A model generated the notes under the pieces. It searched no databases and was not told the DNA's origin. It worked only from the letters and a program-made list of their open reading frames with translations. A DNA stretch of 64,000 nt. Origin: Guillardia theta CCMP2712. Taxonomy: Eukaryota > Cryptophyceae > Pyrenomonadales > Geminigeraceae. The position numbers and the translations under genes were made by a program. Position 1 is the first letter of the stretch. Every line of letters starts with the position of its first letter. This document shows, piece after piece, positions 51,821-63,971 of this stretch. The DNA lies in NCBI RefSeq assembly GCF_000315625.1, contig NW_005434650.1, positions 338,005-402,004 of the forward strand, written 5' to 3'.

Positions 51821-54146
51821 ATGCCGAAGATGCGCTTTCTTCTGCCTATTATACCTCTACTTCATTCTCTAAGTGTCTTTGCGCTGGATATCGCAGGGTA
51901 AGGAATTCGCTGTTCAAGCTAGTGGTCTGATTTGGTTTTGCAAGTGGAGTAAGCTCTAGTTTCATCGAAAGCAGCGAGGGATGGTCAAAAGTGGGGAAGG
52001 ATAGTGGAAGCGTTAAAATCTCACATGCTCCTCTCATGCTCAGCGGAAAGGACGATGGACCAAATAGGTGACGCAATGAACTGAGTTGTCTACGATAGTC
52101 TTTAATCCCCAGCAAAGTTGGTGGTTCGCGGCACCGGCAAGTTTCATCGGCGACAAGTCAAACTTTTACGGGGTAGGTCTTTCCCAATGTGTTGGTGTTA
52201 CATTTCTTAGTCCTGCGTAATTGAACAGGGATCGCTCGAGTACAAGGTTGGATTTTGGGGATACAATGGAGATTTTCAGAGATCTTCTGTGAATGACAAG
52301 TGGGACGTCGTCCTTGTCTCCGACAAGTTGAAGATCGGCCTGCTCGATGTTCTGCCTCCTCTGGCATTCCTGCACCAAGTTCAGGTCTTCCGAATGCTGT
52401 TACAAGATTTCAATCATCCAATCCTGAGCAGATTAACCTGACTGAGAGCTCTGGTTGGCTTCTAGAGAGCTCAAAGAGAGCTCCGACGAAGCAAGAATTC
52501 AAGAATGTGCTTTCCAAGTTGTCCGGGATTTGGTACTTCCCCTCTTCATTTCTTTCTTTTTTTAAGTTCTGATGAGGTTTCTAGGATACGTGGAGGATAT
52601 TATGCAGGAGGAGAAGAGGTGTACCTCATGGGTGTAAAACTGAACAAGAGAGCTGGGGATTCAGGAGATCTCGAAGAGGATAGGAAGAAAAAAGAAGCTC
52701 ATATGGAAGAGCATCCGGATGGGGAGAGGGAAGCGAAGCTAAAGTTCGATTTTGAGGCAATTTGTCTAATTGGTTCCATCGACTGTCTGACATTTCACAG
52801 CTTAAGGGCAGTGAGGGAGTACTTGGCTTCGACTCAAAAACGTTGTATTTCTTGAGCAAGAATACAATGCAACCACGAAGCGTTCCCTTCAGGTGATGTC
52901 AGAAGCTTGTTCCACTGTTGTGTGATATGCTAATACTTTGAAAATCTTTGAAACAGTGACATCACAAGCGTGGATGTCGGAAGTGACGATATCGTACAAA
53001 TCTATGGACCAAACCACAGGGTTGTGATGACCGCTGGGAGATTCACTTCCTATAATGTCAGTCAGGTCAGTACAAAGATACAAGTTACACCAACTTCTGA
53101 TGCCACTTGAATACCATAGCTTGCAAAATTCTTCGAGACAGTGAGGAAGAAGACCGACGAGGTCAAGAAGGTTGTAGAAACCACATGTGACACTTTTCGA
53201 AGCTTATTCATCTCCTCTCAGGGGTCAGATCGCGCAAACGATCGAGGAAAAGATAGTCCAAAGTACGACGGTAGAGGAAGTAAGCAGGAATCATCCACCA
53301 AAAATGTCGAAGGCCAGGAACAGAAGAGAAGACAGACGGCCCCTGACGAACAAGGACAAACGTTTCAAGAGAAACAAGAACGGGAGACGGAAAAGAAGCG
53401 ACCAAAGAAGCAGGCGCAATACGAAGAAGAGCATGAAGATATCGCAACAGAAACTCCCAAACATGAGAGAACATCAAAAATACACAAACACACTGAAAAC
53501 TTGCCAAGAGATAATTTCGATGATGCAAATATCAAGAGGTATGACGACCTCGTTGTTTCAAGACTTTGTGCTAAGAATAGACAGCTTGCAATACCAGTTT
53601 CTGTCTGGAACTGAACGAAAGCGAGTTCTCAAGGTATTCATGCTTTTGTTGTAGTTTCTTGGCGATGAAAATCTCTCAGATGGAGAAGGAGTTGGACATT
53701 AATTCTCGAGCGATCTACAAGCGTCTCGAAGGCGGAGGAGGATTGCTTCTTCTCACGTCCGATGCGCTCATTATCATCCCAGCAGATCCAGGTGACTGGC
53801 AAGGCAAGAACATACTTGACCCGATGACCTGCGAGAGCAGATGGCAAGAAGAAGAACAAGAAGACATCGTTGCACAAGATCACACTTGACAATCTGATCA
53901 GTGTAGAACGAGAGGGGTATGAATGCTGAATGATGCAAAGATGCTCCAGAATGACGTTACACATGAGCAGAAGCTTTGTTGAGATCTATGACAAGCGAAA
54001 GAATGATCCCATTCGGGTCAACATCAAACATTTTCCCTTTCAGGTTTGGAATCGTGGAGGTTGCTCACTCATGTCAACCTTTAACTGGCATGCAGGAACT
54101 CATGGATCTCTTGGACGACATTGCTAAGATCATGAGGCTAGTATGA
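51821..54146 (+). CDS. Signal peptide-laminin B (domain IV)-PH-like protein
   Basis: About 12 short exons. The start MPKMRFLLPIIPLLHSLSVF is a signal peptide. It is followed by a laminin B-type domain: FIESSEGWSKV, SGSVKISHAPLML, WWFAAPASFIGDKSNFYGG, SLEYKVGFWGY, WDVVLVSD, INLTESSGWLLE, TKQEFKNVLSKL and IRIRGGYYAGGEEVYLMG. These match the order of the domain in laminin and related proteins. A 50-base intron ending at the TAG before EEKRSSYGR joins this to two PH/GRAM-like units: LKGSEGVLGFDSKTLYFLS with DITSVDVGSDD and SQLAKFFETVRKK, then GGGGLLLLTSDALIIIPAD with ITLDNLISVE, SFVEIYDKRKND and the helix ELMDLLDDIAKIM. A charged Lys/Glu/Gln-rich linker separates them. The laminin part is firm; the PH calls rest on strand pattern. 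Whether both halves form one transcript is inferred from phase alone. Confidence 0.6.
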
Positions 54147-54352
54147 AGCATTTGATGCTCTCAGGAAGAATACAAACTTTTTTTTCGATCATACTCAAAC
54201 AATCACATAGAGCCAATCTAAAATCATGCGGTTGAAATTGAATAACCATGACAAGGCATGCTGTCATCAACGGTTGCCCAACACCTTTGCGAATCGCCTG
54301 TAGTCCAATACCCCCTTTTGAACCTTGCCAACAACTCAAGTCATTCCAGCAC

Positions 54353-55020
54353 TCACAAGTAGAAGAGGATTCTCACTTCGCATGCCTCTGCGGCCTTCAG
54401 AATCTCATCAACCTCATCGTCCTGTGACGAAAAAAAGTCTTTACAAAGCTCACAACTTCAACAGGGAAAGCTGCTCACAGTCAAAGGCTCCCCGAAGTTC
54501 CTCATTACAGTTCGAAATTCTTGTGTGGAAATGGTTCCGCTTCCATCTCTGTCAAAAGCACGAAAAGACTGCAACAATGCTCATCTCAACGAGTCAAACA
54601 ATTCCTCTGGTAAACTACCTCCAGCAATTCAGCTTCTGTTTCTGGCTGTCGAAAGGGGCGCGCCATGACATTGCCTGGCAGGGGGTCAAGTTCGTACAAG
54701 AGAATAGAGACACAGGCAAAGATTACAAAACGCGTTGAAGTCAATGTTGCCTTCCCCATTTGGGTCGACCTGTTCAAGGAGTTTTATTACATAACAAGAA
54801 CCCTCAACAGGAGGCTGGTTACCTCTCGGAGAAGATTGGTCATCTCATCCTGTGATGGATTCTTCCCAAGTGCGCGGATCAATTGGCCGAGCTCTCTCGT
54901 GTTGATTGTTCCTGTGTCCTGTCAAACAGGCTGAACCCAAAGTCAATTACGCCCACCTTGACCAGGAGGAAGATGTGGATCTGCAAAGCACGAAAAGGCT
55001 TCTCTGATACGCATACAATG
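54353..55020 (-). CDS. Divergent calmodulin-like EF-hand protein
   Basis: Small exons on the minus strand align end to end with calmodulin. IREAFSCFA and DTGTINTRELGQLIRALGKN correspond to EF-hand 1; QDEMTNLLRE with DPNGEGNIDFNAF to EF-hand 2; NVMARPF and ETEAELLESFRAF with DRDGSGTISTQEF to EF-hand 3; then TDDEVDEILKAAEA starts the fourth hand, which is cut short by a stop at 54353. Only the third loop is canonical. The first lacks most of its ligands and the second ends in Ala where the bidentate Glu should be. The N-terminal exon is not settled. It may serve as a light chain for IQ proteins such as the array protein nearby, but that is a guess from families. Confidence 0.75.
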
Positions 55021-56041
55021 TTAGAGTTGAAAAGACAATGCCGCCGCTGCGCTCAGATCAACTTGATCAGAACACTTTCTATCGCCACTTCAGTAACCGA
55101 GATCCATTCTGATGCTACCGCATGGTACATGCCATCTCGTGCAACGCGCTATCTTCCTCCTCTCTCACCTCCACTGCTGCAGTTGTTGCTGCTGCGCCAT
55201 GGCGGGACTGGTCTTCAAGGGTGACCTGGTCGGAGAGGCCCTCTGGAGGCTCTCAGTACACCCCTGAAAGTACCGGTACTTGAGGTGGGTGGTGAGACTA
55301 CCGGTGTATTTGAGGGATAGTGAATAGGCTAGCTCATGGTGGGTTGGACTCATTGTGTAAGGTTATGGACCTCTTCGTTCGCATTTGAACGAATCAAAGA
55401 TCCAATTCTGCATCTCTCCATACAATTTGAAAATACAATATATGGTTTGGATGAAAATGTCTCAAATATTGGGATCGAACGGAACTTAAAAATATGTTTA
55501 TTCCTTCCGTGGTACAAACTGTTGTCTGATTTAGCACTTTTTTCTGTTTATTTATAACCGAACAGGTCGCTATTAGTACCACTAGTTTTTAAACCCATAT
55601 AAAAATATTTGTAAAAGGCTGGCTACTTGCGGGAGATGCAGGAGATGCCTGCAGCACTGGACAGGCGAGGGAAGGAGGAGGAGAAGCAGAAGGAGGAGGA
55701 ACAAAGGCTGATGTATGTCATGGTGATGTGAAAGATAGATGTCGATGAAGAGGATGAGACTCTGATAAGAGGTGGTGGATGAGAGAAGCCCGGTAGTTGG
55801 GGATGATTTTCATGTGTTCAGACGTACAGGTAGATTGTCGCCGAGACAAGCGAGAACGACGTGTACGAATCGGTGTTTATGGTATATTTTGCCGACAGAG
55901 GAAACACTCGTACCAACAGCCATTAAAAGACCTTCTGATATTCAAGAAGGACAGGAGGAATAGAACGTTGTATGAAGTGACTGAGGCTCGAGGAGCATTA
56001 ACTATCGCAAGTTGTCTGTCTTGAAATGCTGATTTTTCGTG
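55021..56041. other. Intergenic, AT-rich in part
   Basis: Between the calmodulin-like gene (minus) and the ankyrin gene (plus). The part from 55380 to 55620 is AT rich. A 75-codon open frame at 55803-56024 (MIFMCSDVQ...) might be an upstream exon of the ankyrin gene, but no phase-correct donor was found. Confidence 0.35.
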
Positions 56042-59000
56042 CAGCTTTATGGCGGTTTACCAGCTCTTCTTTCATGTTTAAACACGTCTAGTGCGCGTCC
56101 GTCAATGCCGAGGTAAGAAAGAATTTATTTTCACGGTTTCAGATGTGAGCGAAATGGCAGGTTCAACATTGACGCCACACTTCAAAGATCTCTCAATACC
56201 TGGTGAGAGCAATGTTCGCTCACCAAATGAATGAAATTTGGTTCTGCAGCCTCTTCCATGCTGCTCATGACGGCTATGATGTTGTCTCCATCATCGAGAA
56301 GGGAGCCGATCCAATGGCATCCGGTACGATTATCTTCCATTCCACTTTACAAGACTGATCGGCGAATACATTGAAGATCTTGATGGCCGTCGTGCTGTAC
56401 ACTATGCTGCCATGAGTGGTCATACTTTGAACGTGATTGCGCTGGCTGCCTACGATGCCGAGATCGATGTTCGCACAAACAACGGAAGGACAGCGCTACA
56501 TGGATCATGTTGGAATGGACACACACAGACAGCGTTACAGGTTTGCCTTCTCGTAACTGACTTCATTGTATTCACGTTCTGTCCAGCTCGTGGAGATGGG
56601 TGCAGATCATGCGATCCGAAGTACAGATGGAGCGACTCCTTTGATGGATGCAGCTCGAAACGGGTACGGAGTTTCTGACGTCTGTTTGCAAGGTTCTTTC
56701 TTAACCGGCTCTGAACTCTGGGCATTTGCAGGCATTGTGAAACTGTTACCGCACTTGTCACGATTGTTGGAGCTGATGTGGGTGTACGGGACGTTTATGG
56801 AAGAACTTCGCTGCACTTTGCGGTGAGGTACCACAACGATGCAGACTGCCGGATGACGGATCAAACAGGCCTTGAACGGTCACTCAGAGATGGTGAAATG
56901 TCTTTGCAATCTCGGTGCAGGTCATTTTTCATTTTGACTGTATGCCATTCAATTTCTGATTCATGACGTGCAGATATTGAATCACAAGACAACGATGGAT
57001 GTCGTCCGTTGCATTTCGCTGCATGGAACGGGTCTGTCAACTTCTCTGTTGACATGTATGTTTATCTATTTTCCTACAGACATCATGATACTGTCCGAAT
57101 GCTGCTAGTGTTGGGAGCCAATGCTGCATGCATGGACTGCAATTGCTCAACACCGCTGCATGATGCTGCGTTGGGAGGCAGAACTTGTGAGCTTTGCATG
57201 ATTATGGTAGTTTGCATGACCATGTCTGACAGGTTCTGCTTCGATTCTACTGGATTTTAAAGCTGACTTAGAAGCGCGGAACAATAGAGGAAGCACTCCT
57301 CTTCTGTCGGCAGCTTCTTCGGGACATGTAGAGACTACGAAACTGCTGTTGGATGCAAAGGCAGATGTCAATGCTGTGAATGACGACAAACGCTCGGCCC
57401 TTCACTTTGCCACTTGGAATTGTCATCCTCGTGCTGTCTTGTTACTGTTGCAGTACGGAGCAGACATGCGACTTGCCGGAGAAGACGGAATCACAGCTTC
57501 AGACGGCATCTGCCACCCGGATTTTGATTGGCCTCCAGATATCCTTCAAGAACTTCATACTCTGCGTCTTCCAAACAGCCCGATGCACACTGCAGCAGGA
57601 ATAGGGGATAGCAAGCGAGTATCTAACTTGGTGAGTATTGGAGTTGATGTCAATTGCCCGAATGACGTCGGAGATACTCCGCTGCACTGGGCTGTTCGCA
57701 ATCGTCGCTTGCACACGAGTACAGTTCTGTTGGAACTTGGCGCAGATGTCATGAAAAGCAACCGTTTTGGTGTTACAGCATGCAAAGAAATGCTAACCTA
57801 CATGGACAACATGCAACAAGAATGCCTAGAAAAGAAAATCCTTGAAATATCCAATCAAAAAGGTTCATTGGTCAAGTTGCATAGGAGAGGGAATGCCGTA
57901 AGTACGAGATAGTTTGCTTGTCATTCCTGAACTTGAATGCAGAAGAGACGGGACCCTTCCCCCGCTTTAGAGCCCCACGCAAGCTCAGTAATCCTCAAGG
58001 AAGGGGGAGCAAAAAGTTCTGCAATTCCTCCAAGGGCTCCAACTCCCACAAAGAAGAGTTCTCTTGCATCGTCATGTGGAATCAAAGCAAACAAGGGCTT
58101 CTCATCGTGTGGTATGAGCTACTCTGCAAAAGCACGGGTAGAACATGCGGAAGGTGAAAGTCTGACAGGTTGAGCAAGAATTGTATTACAAGCGCCAGCT
58201 GCCTTCTGACTTGTTCGGTTCGGCAGGTACATCTACATCTCTCGGACAGATTCCACGAGAGGATGAGGAGAGCGTCTGCGTTCCTGGTGTGCCATGAAAT
58301 ATCAACACTGGGGAACTCACATATTATGGTCAGGGCAACGAGGAAAATCTCACTCGTTTGCACTGAACAATTGTGAGCATATGGTCTCGTTGGATACAGA
58401 TGCCAATATGCCAGAAGTTTCAACCTGTCCTTCCAACCAAACCAGCGATCGCAGGTATATGAACCCACTCTTAATTACAAAGCCCTCACCTATTTGTTCA
58501 GTTCTCCTCCACCTGAGACGCAAAATCCTGGCGACTGTAACCCTGACGATGTGCACAATCTCTCTGCCCTGCCACAAGAATCGCGAGAGACGCATCCCAT
58601 TCGATACGCGTGCATGCAAGTCGATGCCTGGGCCAGTCACATCCCTGGCATGAGGATCTGGCAGTCGTCCAAGGAGCAGAGCTCCAAAATGACTCAGACG
58701 TGGAACAAGCTCTTAGGAATTGTGACGGGTGAAATCATCTCAGGAGACTACAAGGGTTTAGGGAACACCTTACAATCCATCGCCCCCTTCAAGGTGAGGA
58801 TGTCAAGAGCAATGAAAGTGTACCATCGACCTAATATAGGCTCACAGGTTGACCCATGGGTGCAGAAGAAGTACAGGTACTTGGAGGATGGAGTGATCGA
58901 CTGCGCCAACAGGCATGCAGCTGTTCTGTTCCTCCTACTCCTCTGAGCTGCTTCCAGGTGGCGCTCGCGAGCAAGTCTGGTGGCTCGTGTGGGCGGCATG

Positions 59001-59072
59001 GCAGTGAACATGGTGTCAAACATCTTCCAGAGGAGGAGCCACAAGGGCGGTGCTGTTGTGTCCAAGGATTAG
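56042..59072 (+). CDS. Large ankyrin-repeat protein
   Basis: Many exons in phase. The first I can place begins after a TGCAG at 56042 (LYGGLPALLSCLN...) or at the ATG at 56105 (MPRCERNGRFNID). Ankyrin units run from LFHAAHDGYDVVSIIEKGAD through RRAVHYAAMSGHT, RTALHGSCWNGHTQTA, TPLMDAARNG, RTSLHFA, ALNGHSEMVKCLCNLGA, RPLHFAAWNG, TPLHDAALGG, TPLLSAASSGHVETTKLLLD and SALHFATWNCHPRAVLLLL to SPMHTAAGIGDS and TPLHWAVRNRRLHTSTVLLE: about a dozen. A Ser/Pro-rich tail follows, then a less usual C-terminal region (RYACMQVDAWASHIPGMRI, KLLGIVTGEIISGDY), and a basic end FQRRSHKGGAVVSKD at a TAG at 59070-59072. By family it is a protein-binding scaffold. The first exon is uncertain. Confidence 0.75.
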
Positions 59073-59356
59073 GATGCACATTGTCACACTATGACGTTGA
59101 AGCGACACGTGTATAGTATTCGAAACCGGAGGCAAGAAACCAGCTGTATCTTACACACTGATGATTAACCCAATTACAACTTGACAAGCCCATCATGCCA
59201 CCTTCGATCATCGCTCTTACTAAGCAAGAATCGGGTTCCTGCTGTTTACTTCCTCCCTTCACGCAAACTCCACCCGAGATCCTGCCGCTCCCCCGTTCAT
59301 CAGACACGCCCACACGTTACCAGCTGGTTGGAAGCGTCAACTCGCGTCAATCTGCA

Positions 59357-60582
59357 TCATCGTGACTTACGTCTTGCTGTCGGTGCCACTGACTGCGACG
59401 ACATGCTCGCTGATGTCTTGCCAACGGTGGAACGGAGAGAAGAAGCGTTGCTCAAGGCAGTGGTAATCAGACCTGAAGATTCTTGATGAGCCGGTCTGAA
59501 GGATGCGACCAGAAGCAGGGAGTGGGTTCACATCGTCAAGAGGACACTCAAACCCGCTGAACACATGCCCTCCATGCACACTCGCATGCAACACAAGCTC
59601 AAAGTACACTGACGAACCTGCACATCGAGCTGCTCTGGATGGGATCGTTCTCGGCAGGCCCTGTACACAAAAGTCACCGCTGTGAGGGTCCTCCATCACA
59701 CTATTGAGCTCACCTCAGCATAAGCCTTGTCTTCCGCAAAAATTTCCGATCCCTGAGGTGGACGATAGACTGTGCCGGATTGCGGCACTTGGCTCCACTG
59801 GAGAGCTTCTTCTCCCCTTCGCTCTCGCAGCAGCTCTCCCACAAGCCTTTCTGCGTCGACCTGCACCCACTCTCACTCTCGATGCAAACAGGAGGGAGCC
59901 AAGTAACGACCTGCCTGCGACGAGCATCAGCTGCTTGATCCTTCGCTTGTTCCACCTGCGCTCGCATCCAGCAGTCGTTCTTTGCCATGGCAATCACTCG
60001 CTTTTCCAGTACTTTGGTCCTTGCTTCTTGATATCCTTCTTCTCCTTCCTTCAGCCCCCGCATGTCTTCATCTTCGTCAATGTGTGTAGCCTGCAGGGCA
60101 TAGTGCTCGGCCCTTTTTGCCTCCTCCTCGAACTTTCGGTGAGCTGAGAGATACGCCTGACTCTGAGCTTCCAGAGTGGCAACTTGACTTCTGAGAGTGT
60201 TGTTCTCCTCCTCGAGCCTCCCGTTCCTCTCTTTCATCGACCTCAGCTGACCTTTGAGCTGTAATACTTCAACGATCAGCTCCTGAACGTCCAGTCCTCC
60301 ATCCTGCTCAGTCTCTTCCACTTGTTCCGACGGTGCAACAGACTGGTCCGGCTGGGGGAACGAAGGTGGAAGAGTTGGAGGAGGAGCATTCCGAGATGAG
60401 AGTGAGGATGGAGAGGAGGAGGATGGAAGTGGGGGGATGGAAGAGGAGAGGGAGGAGGAGGAGGGCGGGGGAGGGGAGGCGGGGGCGGAGGATCCTCCAT
60501 AGCCATTCGAGAACGCCATTGCGCAGGTTTGGTGCGGGGGGAAAGGTTCCCTAGAATACTTCCTAGGACCTCTGGTGGTCAT
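59357..60582 (-). CDS. Coiled-coil protein with Pro/Ser-rich leader
   Basis: The start is the ATG at 60582, or 60519 in the same frame. The N-terminus is a low-complexity Pro/Ser tract (PPPPSSSSLSSS). A coiled coil follows at about residues 80-215: VLQLKGQLRSMKERNGRLE, NNTLRSQVATLEAQSQAYL and VEQAKDQAADARRR. An intron near 59.9 kb joins DARRRQ to VDAERLVGELLRERR in phase, and later exons (SEIFAEDKAYAE, RLIKNLQ) run to a TGA at 59357. The family was not recognised. A long ORF over the same DNA on the plus strand is a shadow of the low-complexity part. The gene is convergent with the ankyrin gene. Confidence 0.6.
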
Positions 60583-61278
60583 GGATTATGACTGTGGTCT
60601 TAGGAGGTAATTGTACAAGGTGCTAAGGCCCTTTGTGTAGCAGCAAATGAACCTGTTCCTAAGACATGTTGCTATCCCTCGTTGGTATCCATGTAGGACC
60701 AACATTGTACTTTAATCCTAGGACTCGGATCCATGTGCTACCTAGGACAAGCTATCTATTGTTTCCCATAGCACTGGTATACGACCGACTAGTAGTAACT
60801 TTCATAGGCCCACTACGACCACCTTCAACCCTACTCCAGCCAATGAGGGGATGCAGTTGATGGTCGGGAAGGGGGTGGGGCAATCGAGTCAGGAGGGGTG
60901 CTTGTCCCTGTAACCTACTCACGAGAAGGGGTAGGGGTGGGAGGGTTGTAGAAAGAGGACTGAAATGCCAAGGCGCTTGTCAGAGCGCTAAGTGGACGAA
61001 CGAGGAGGAGGAGGAGGAGGAGGGACGAAGGAGGATAGCGAGGAGAGATGGAAGTTCGGAGTAGAGCGAGCGAGGGGGAGATGCGAGGAAGAGAACCAGA
61101 TGAGGGTGAACAAAGGAAGATGAGAGGAGGAATGGAGGACCATGGTTACAGTGAACAAAGAAGAGATGAGAGGAGAATTGAAGCAGGGTGAACCAAGGAG
61201 AGACGGAGATAAATGAATGCAGAGGATCCGAAAGCTGTCTATTTACCTATTTACTCTTAGCTCACAGAGAAGCAGTTA
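60583..61278. other. Divergent intergenic region, purine-rich right half
   Basis: Between the coiled-coil gene and the Val/Pro/Lys-repeat gene. From about 60950 to 61210 it is G/A rich, with a GAG trinucleotide run near 61003-61022. No gene was found. Confidence 0.4.
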
Positions 61279-63261
61279 ATGGCGTCACCGTCAGCCGGGT
61301 CTCTGCCCAGCTATGGCTCCTCTCCACCTCTACTTAACACTTCTGTTCAAGTGAGCGAATCAATGTATCTTGTTTCAGCAATTGAAACAGTAAAGCAGGC
61401 CATGAACATGAATACATATGCTGTATCTCCCACGAATGCTGCTAATAACAACATGATGCAATACAACATTCAACCAAAGTATGCGACTGCTCAGATGTAC
61501 AACAATTTTCAGCAGGTACAGCCTGTACAAACAGTTTCAATGCGAGCAATGCCCTACAACAGCATGCAGGTTTGCCTTTTTGTGGACCTTGTAAGGTTCA
61601 TTTATTGTCTTGACTGTAAATCAGGTTCAACCCATGACCACAGCCGTGATTCAAAATCGAAGTGTTATGGTGATCTTCCATGCCATGCAAAGCTTGAGCT
61701 CATCAACCTGTTTGAATCTACTAGCCAGTTCAAGACAACACTCAACCTAATGTTGTGAATGACCATTGCAAGAATTGTTCTTCGTTGAAAAGTGAGAATG
61801 AGATGTTGATGGAAGAGATTGGGCATCTCCGAGTAAGAACTTGTCAGACACTGCGAACGCATAGTTCTTACTTTCCATGGGCACACAGCGATTGTTGGAT
61901 AATGAGCGGTCGAAATTGCCGATGGAGAAAGTCATAGTGAAGGAGGTGAGAGAGTGATAAGGTTGTTAGTGATACTTATAGCAACTCCTAGATTCCTGTG
62001 GAGAAAGAAGTTATTCGTGAAATTCCAGTTGAAAAAGTCGTCGTCAAGGAGGTAAGGCTGGCGACTTGATCTTGATTTCCTTTGCACATTCTTGTCTTCA
62101 TCACCCCCGCTCCCTCTCGCTGGCTTGTAGAGCTGAAGCTATTTGCAATGTCAGGTTCCCTTCGAAGTGGAGAAGATTGTCACCCGAGATGTGGAGGTCC
62201 TGATCGACAAGATAGTGATCAAAGAAATCATCCAAGAGATTCCAGTCGAAAAAGTCGTACAGAGGGAGGTGCGCAACCCACGACTTTAGGTTTGAAAGCG
62301 CTGAATGAATTGAAGGTGCCGGTTGAAAAGTTCTTTGAGAAAGTGTATGAGAAGCATATCGAAGTCCCAGTGGAGAAGGTGGTAAATGTGGAAGTTCCCG
62401 TCGACAGAATTGTATACAAGGAAAGGGAGTCTCCCCCTCCAGAACGTGAGCATTGAATCTCATCCTTGCTTTGATAGAGCTGACTTATATCACAAGGTCG
62501 AATGGTTGGTATCGGACTGATGCTCGAGCGACTCTCAAACGTTGTTTCTTGTTTAATGCTCCGCAACTCTCTAAGGGTTTCGGCGTCACAGGAATACTAC
62601 ACCTACGTAGAAGAGATCGTCCCTGGCTTTGCGGCAGACCTGAGCGGCCAGATACAAGTGACTGGGATGTTCAGGATGTTGCAGCCCCTCACTCTCCTTG
62701 TCTCAGGTCGGTGACATCGTCTTGTACGTCAACGACATCTCCCTGGAGGGGATGCCCCTCGACGACATCAAGCAGGCAAGCAGAATGATGTCTAGACCTC
62801 CTCAATAACGCCTGGTAACTCCCAGCTCACCGTCGGACCTGAGGGGACGGTGTGCTCCTTGAAGTTAATGCGCGGCGAGGAGTAAGGAGTAGGGCTGGTT
62901 GCCGAAGACTGACTCATGTTTCATTCAGACTGTTTGCTGTCAATCTATTCCGAAGGAGTGCTATGTCGTTGAACCCAAACAACTACGATGCTGCACTAAG
63001 GGTGAGAGAGACGAAGAAGAAAGTATCTGCTTGTGTTGGTTGACCCTAGACACATAGATCACGAGCTTTGAATCGTTTCAAGAGTCTGAGAACAACAGCT
63101 ATCAAGAGAGGGACCATGACCGCAGCAGGTCATCTTCGAATAATACGAACTACAACGGACAAAAAGGTTTTTCTTTGAATGATCCGAGATTTACGTTAAC
63201 CGTGCAGATGATCGCAGAGTACGCATTTCGTTTTGAACCACGTTATGACTTGAACATCTAG
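61279..63261 (+). CDS. Val/Pro/Lys-repeat cytoskeletal protein with PDZ domain
   Basis: Multi-exon, starting at the ATG at 61279 (MASPSAGSLPSYGS) and ending at a TAG at 63261. A Gln/Asn/Met-rich leader is followed by a helix NCSSLKSENEMLMEEI. Then come repeats of the form I/V-P-V-E-K-V-V-x-K-E: MEKVIVKE, IPVEKEVIREIPVEKVVVKE, VPFEVEKIVTRDVEV, IPVEKVVQRE, VPVEKFFEKV and VPVEKVVNVEVPVDRI. This pattern is typical of alveolin/articulin-type membrane-skeleton (epiplast) proteins. It is followed by a PDZ domain: GIGLMLE (carboxylate loop), YVEEIVPGFAADLSGQIQ, VGDIVLYVNDISLEGMPLD and LTVGPEGTVCSLKLMRG. The tail is Asn/Ser-rich. I infer a protein of the submembrane cytoskeleton that tethers partners through PDZ. 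Introns fall between repeat units. A repeat plus PDZ on one chain is the odd part. Confidence 0.75.
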
Positions 63262-63357
63262 TGCCAACCATTAGCTGCTGCATTTATTGAGTACTGAGAT
63301 AGACTGTATTCATTCTTGTTCACTTTTCATTACAAGTTTGGGGTCGGAAGAACGAAA

Positions 63358-63384
63358 CAAGACTAGCAACTATTGCTAGTCTTG
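63358..63384. repeat. Perfect 12-bp inverted repeat (hairpin)
   Basis: CAAGACTAGCAA, loop CTA, then TTGCTAGTCTTG, an exact reverse complement. It lies in the 3' flank of the Val/Pro/Lys-repeat/PDZ gene, ahead of the right-edge minus-strand gene. It could form an RNA hairpin in either transcript. Confidence 0.9.
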
Positions 63385-63537
63385 AAACCACGATGATTGC
63401 GCCGACTGATATTTGACTCGTCAAAGTATAGCCCAACCATGACACACTTACTTGTACAACTCCCATCAATGCAGGACCAGAGTAGGAGAAGTTGGTCCGG
63501 ACAAACTCGCATCTGGTATGGATATCAGATTTCAAAT

Positions 63538-63971
63538 TTAAAGGCAAGAGGCTCGCTCACGGAGGAATGTACATGATTCGCTGATCTCCGTCGACTCCCA
63601 GCCCAACCCGGTCCCTTTCCAACAAATACTCGATGAAACCGTCTGTGGCACGAAATGAAACACTGCAACAGTCCCTCTTCTCGGTTTACCATAACCTGCT
63701 TGATCGTTCGGAGTGCAAGGCTGGAAGTATAAGATGGAAGCAGTTTCAAGAGTTACAAAGTTGCTCAGCTTCAGGTCACTGTCAGGACAGCTAACGCGCA
63801 AGGAACAGGCTTACATGTGCTATGGGAAATCGTCGCTCAACCACCAAATGAGCAGATATCTCATGACATTGCTGCCCCCCCACGTTGTAGATGTTCAAGT
63901 CACACACGACTTTTCCGCTCTTAAAGAGTGTTGACTGCCATGATGGAATCGACGTTATGATCGGGTAGATA
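63538..63971 (-). CDS. Partial unidentified gene at the right edge
   Basis: Minus-strand exons join in phase. The one at 63971-63815 reads [20 protein letters not shown], then LNIYNVGG and [12 protein letters not shown]. The next reads [16 protein letters not shown] third reads [16 protein letters not shown]. More upstream sequence lies outside the window. Near 63.5-63.3 kb a hydrophobic stretch is readable (ISVGAIIVVSRLAIVASLV), a possible membrane span, but the junctions to it are not settled. No family is recognised. Beta-strand-like alternation suggests an Ig-like or sandwich domain. Confidence 0.35.

Noticed and set aside
59704..60554. Plus-strand ORFs opposite the coiled-coil gene
   Set aside because: The minus strand gives a coherent coiled coil with phase-correct introns; the plus frames are low-complexity shadows.
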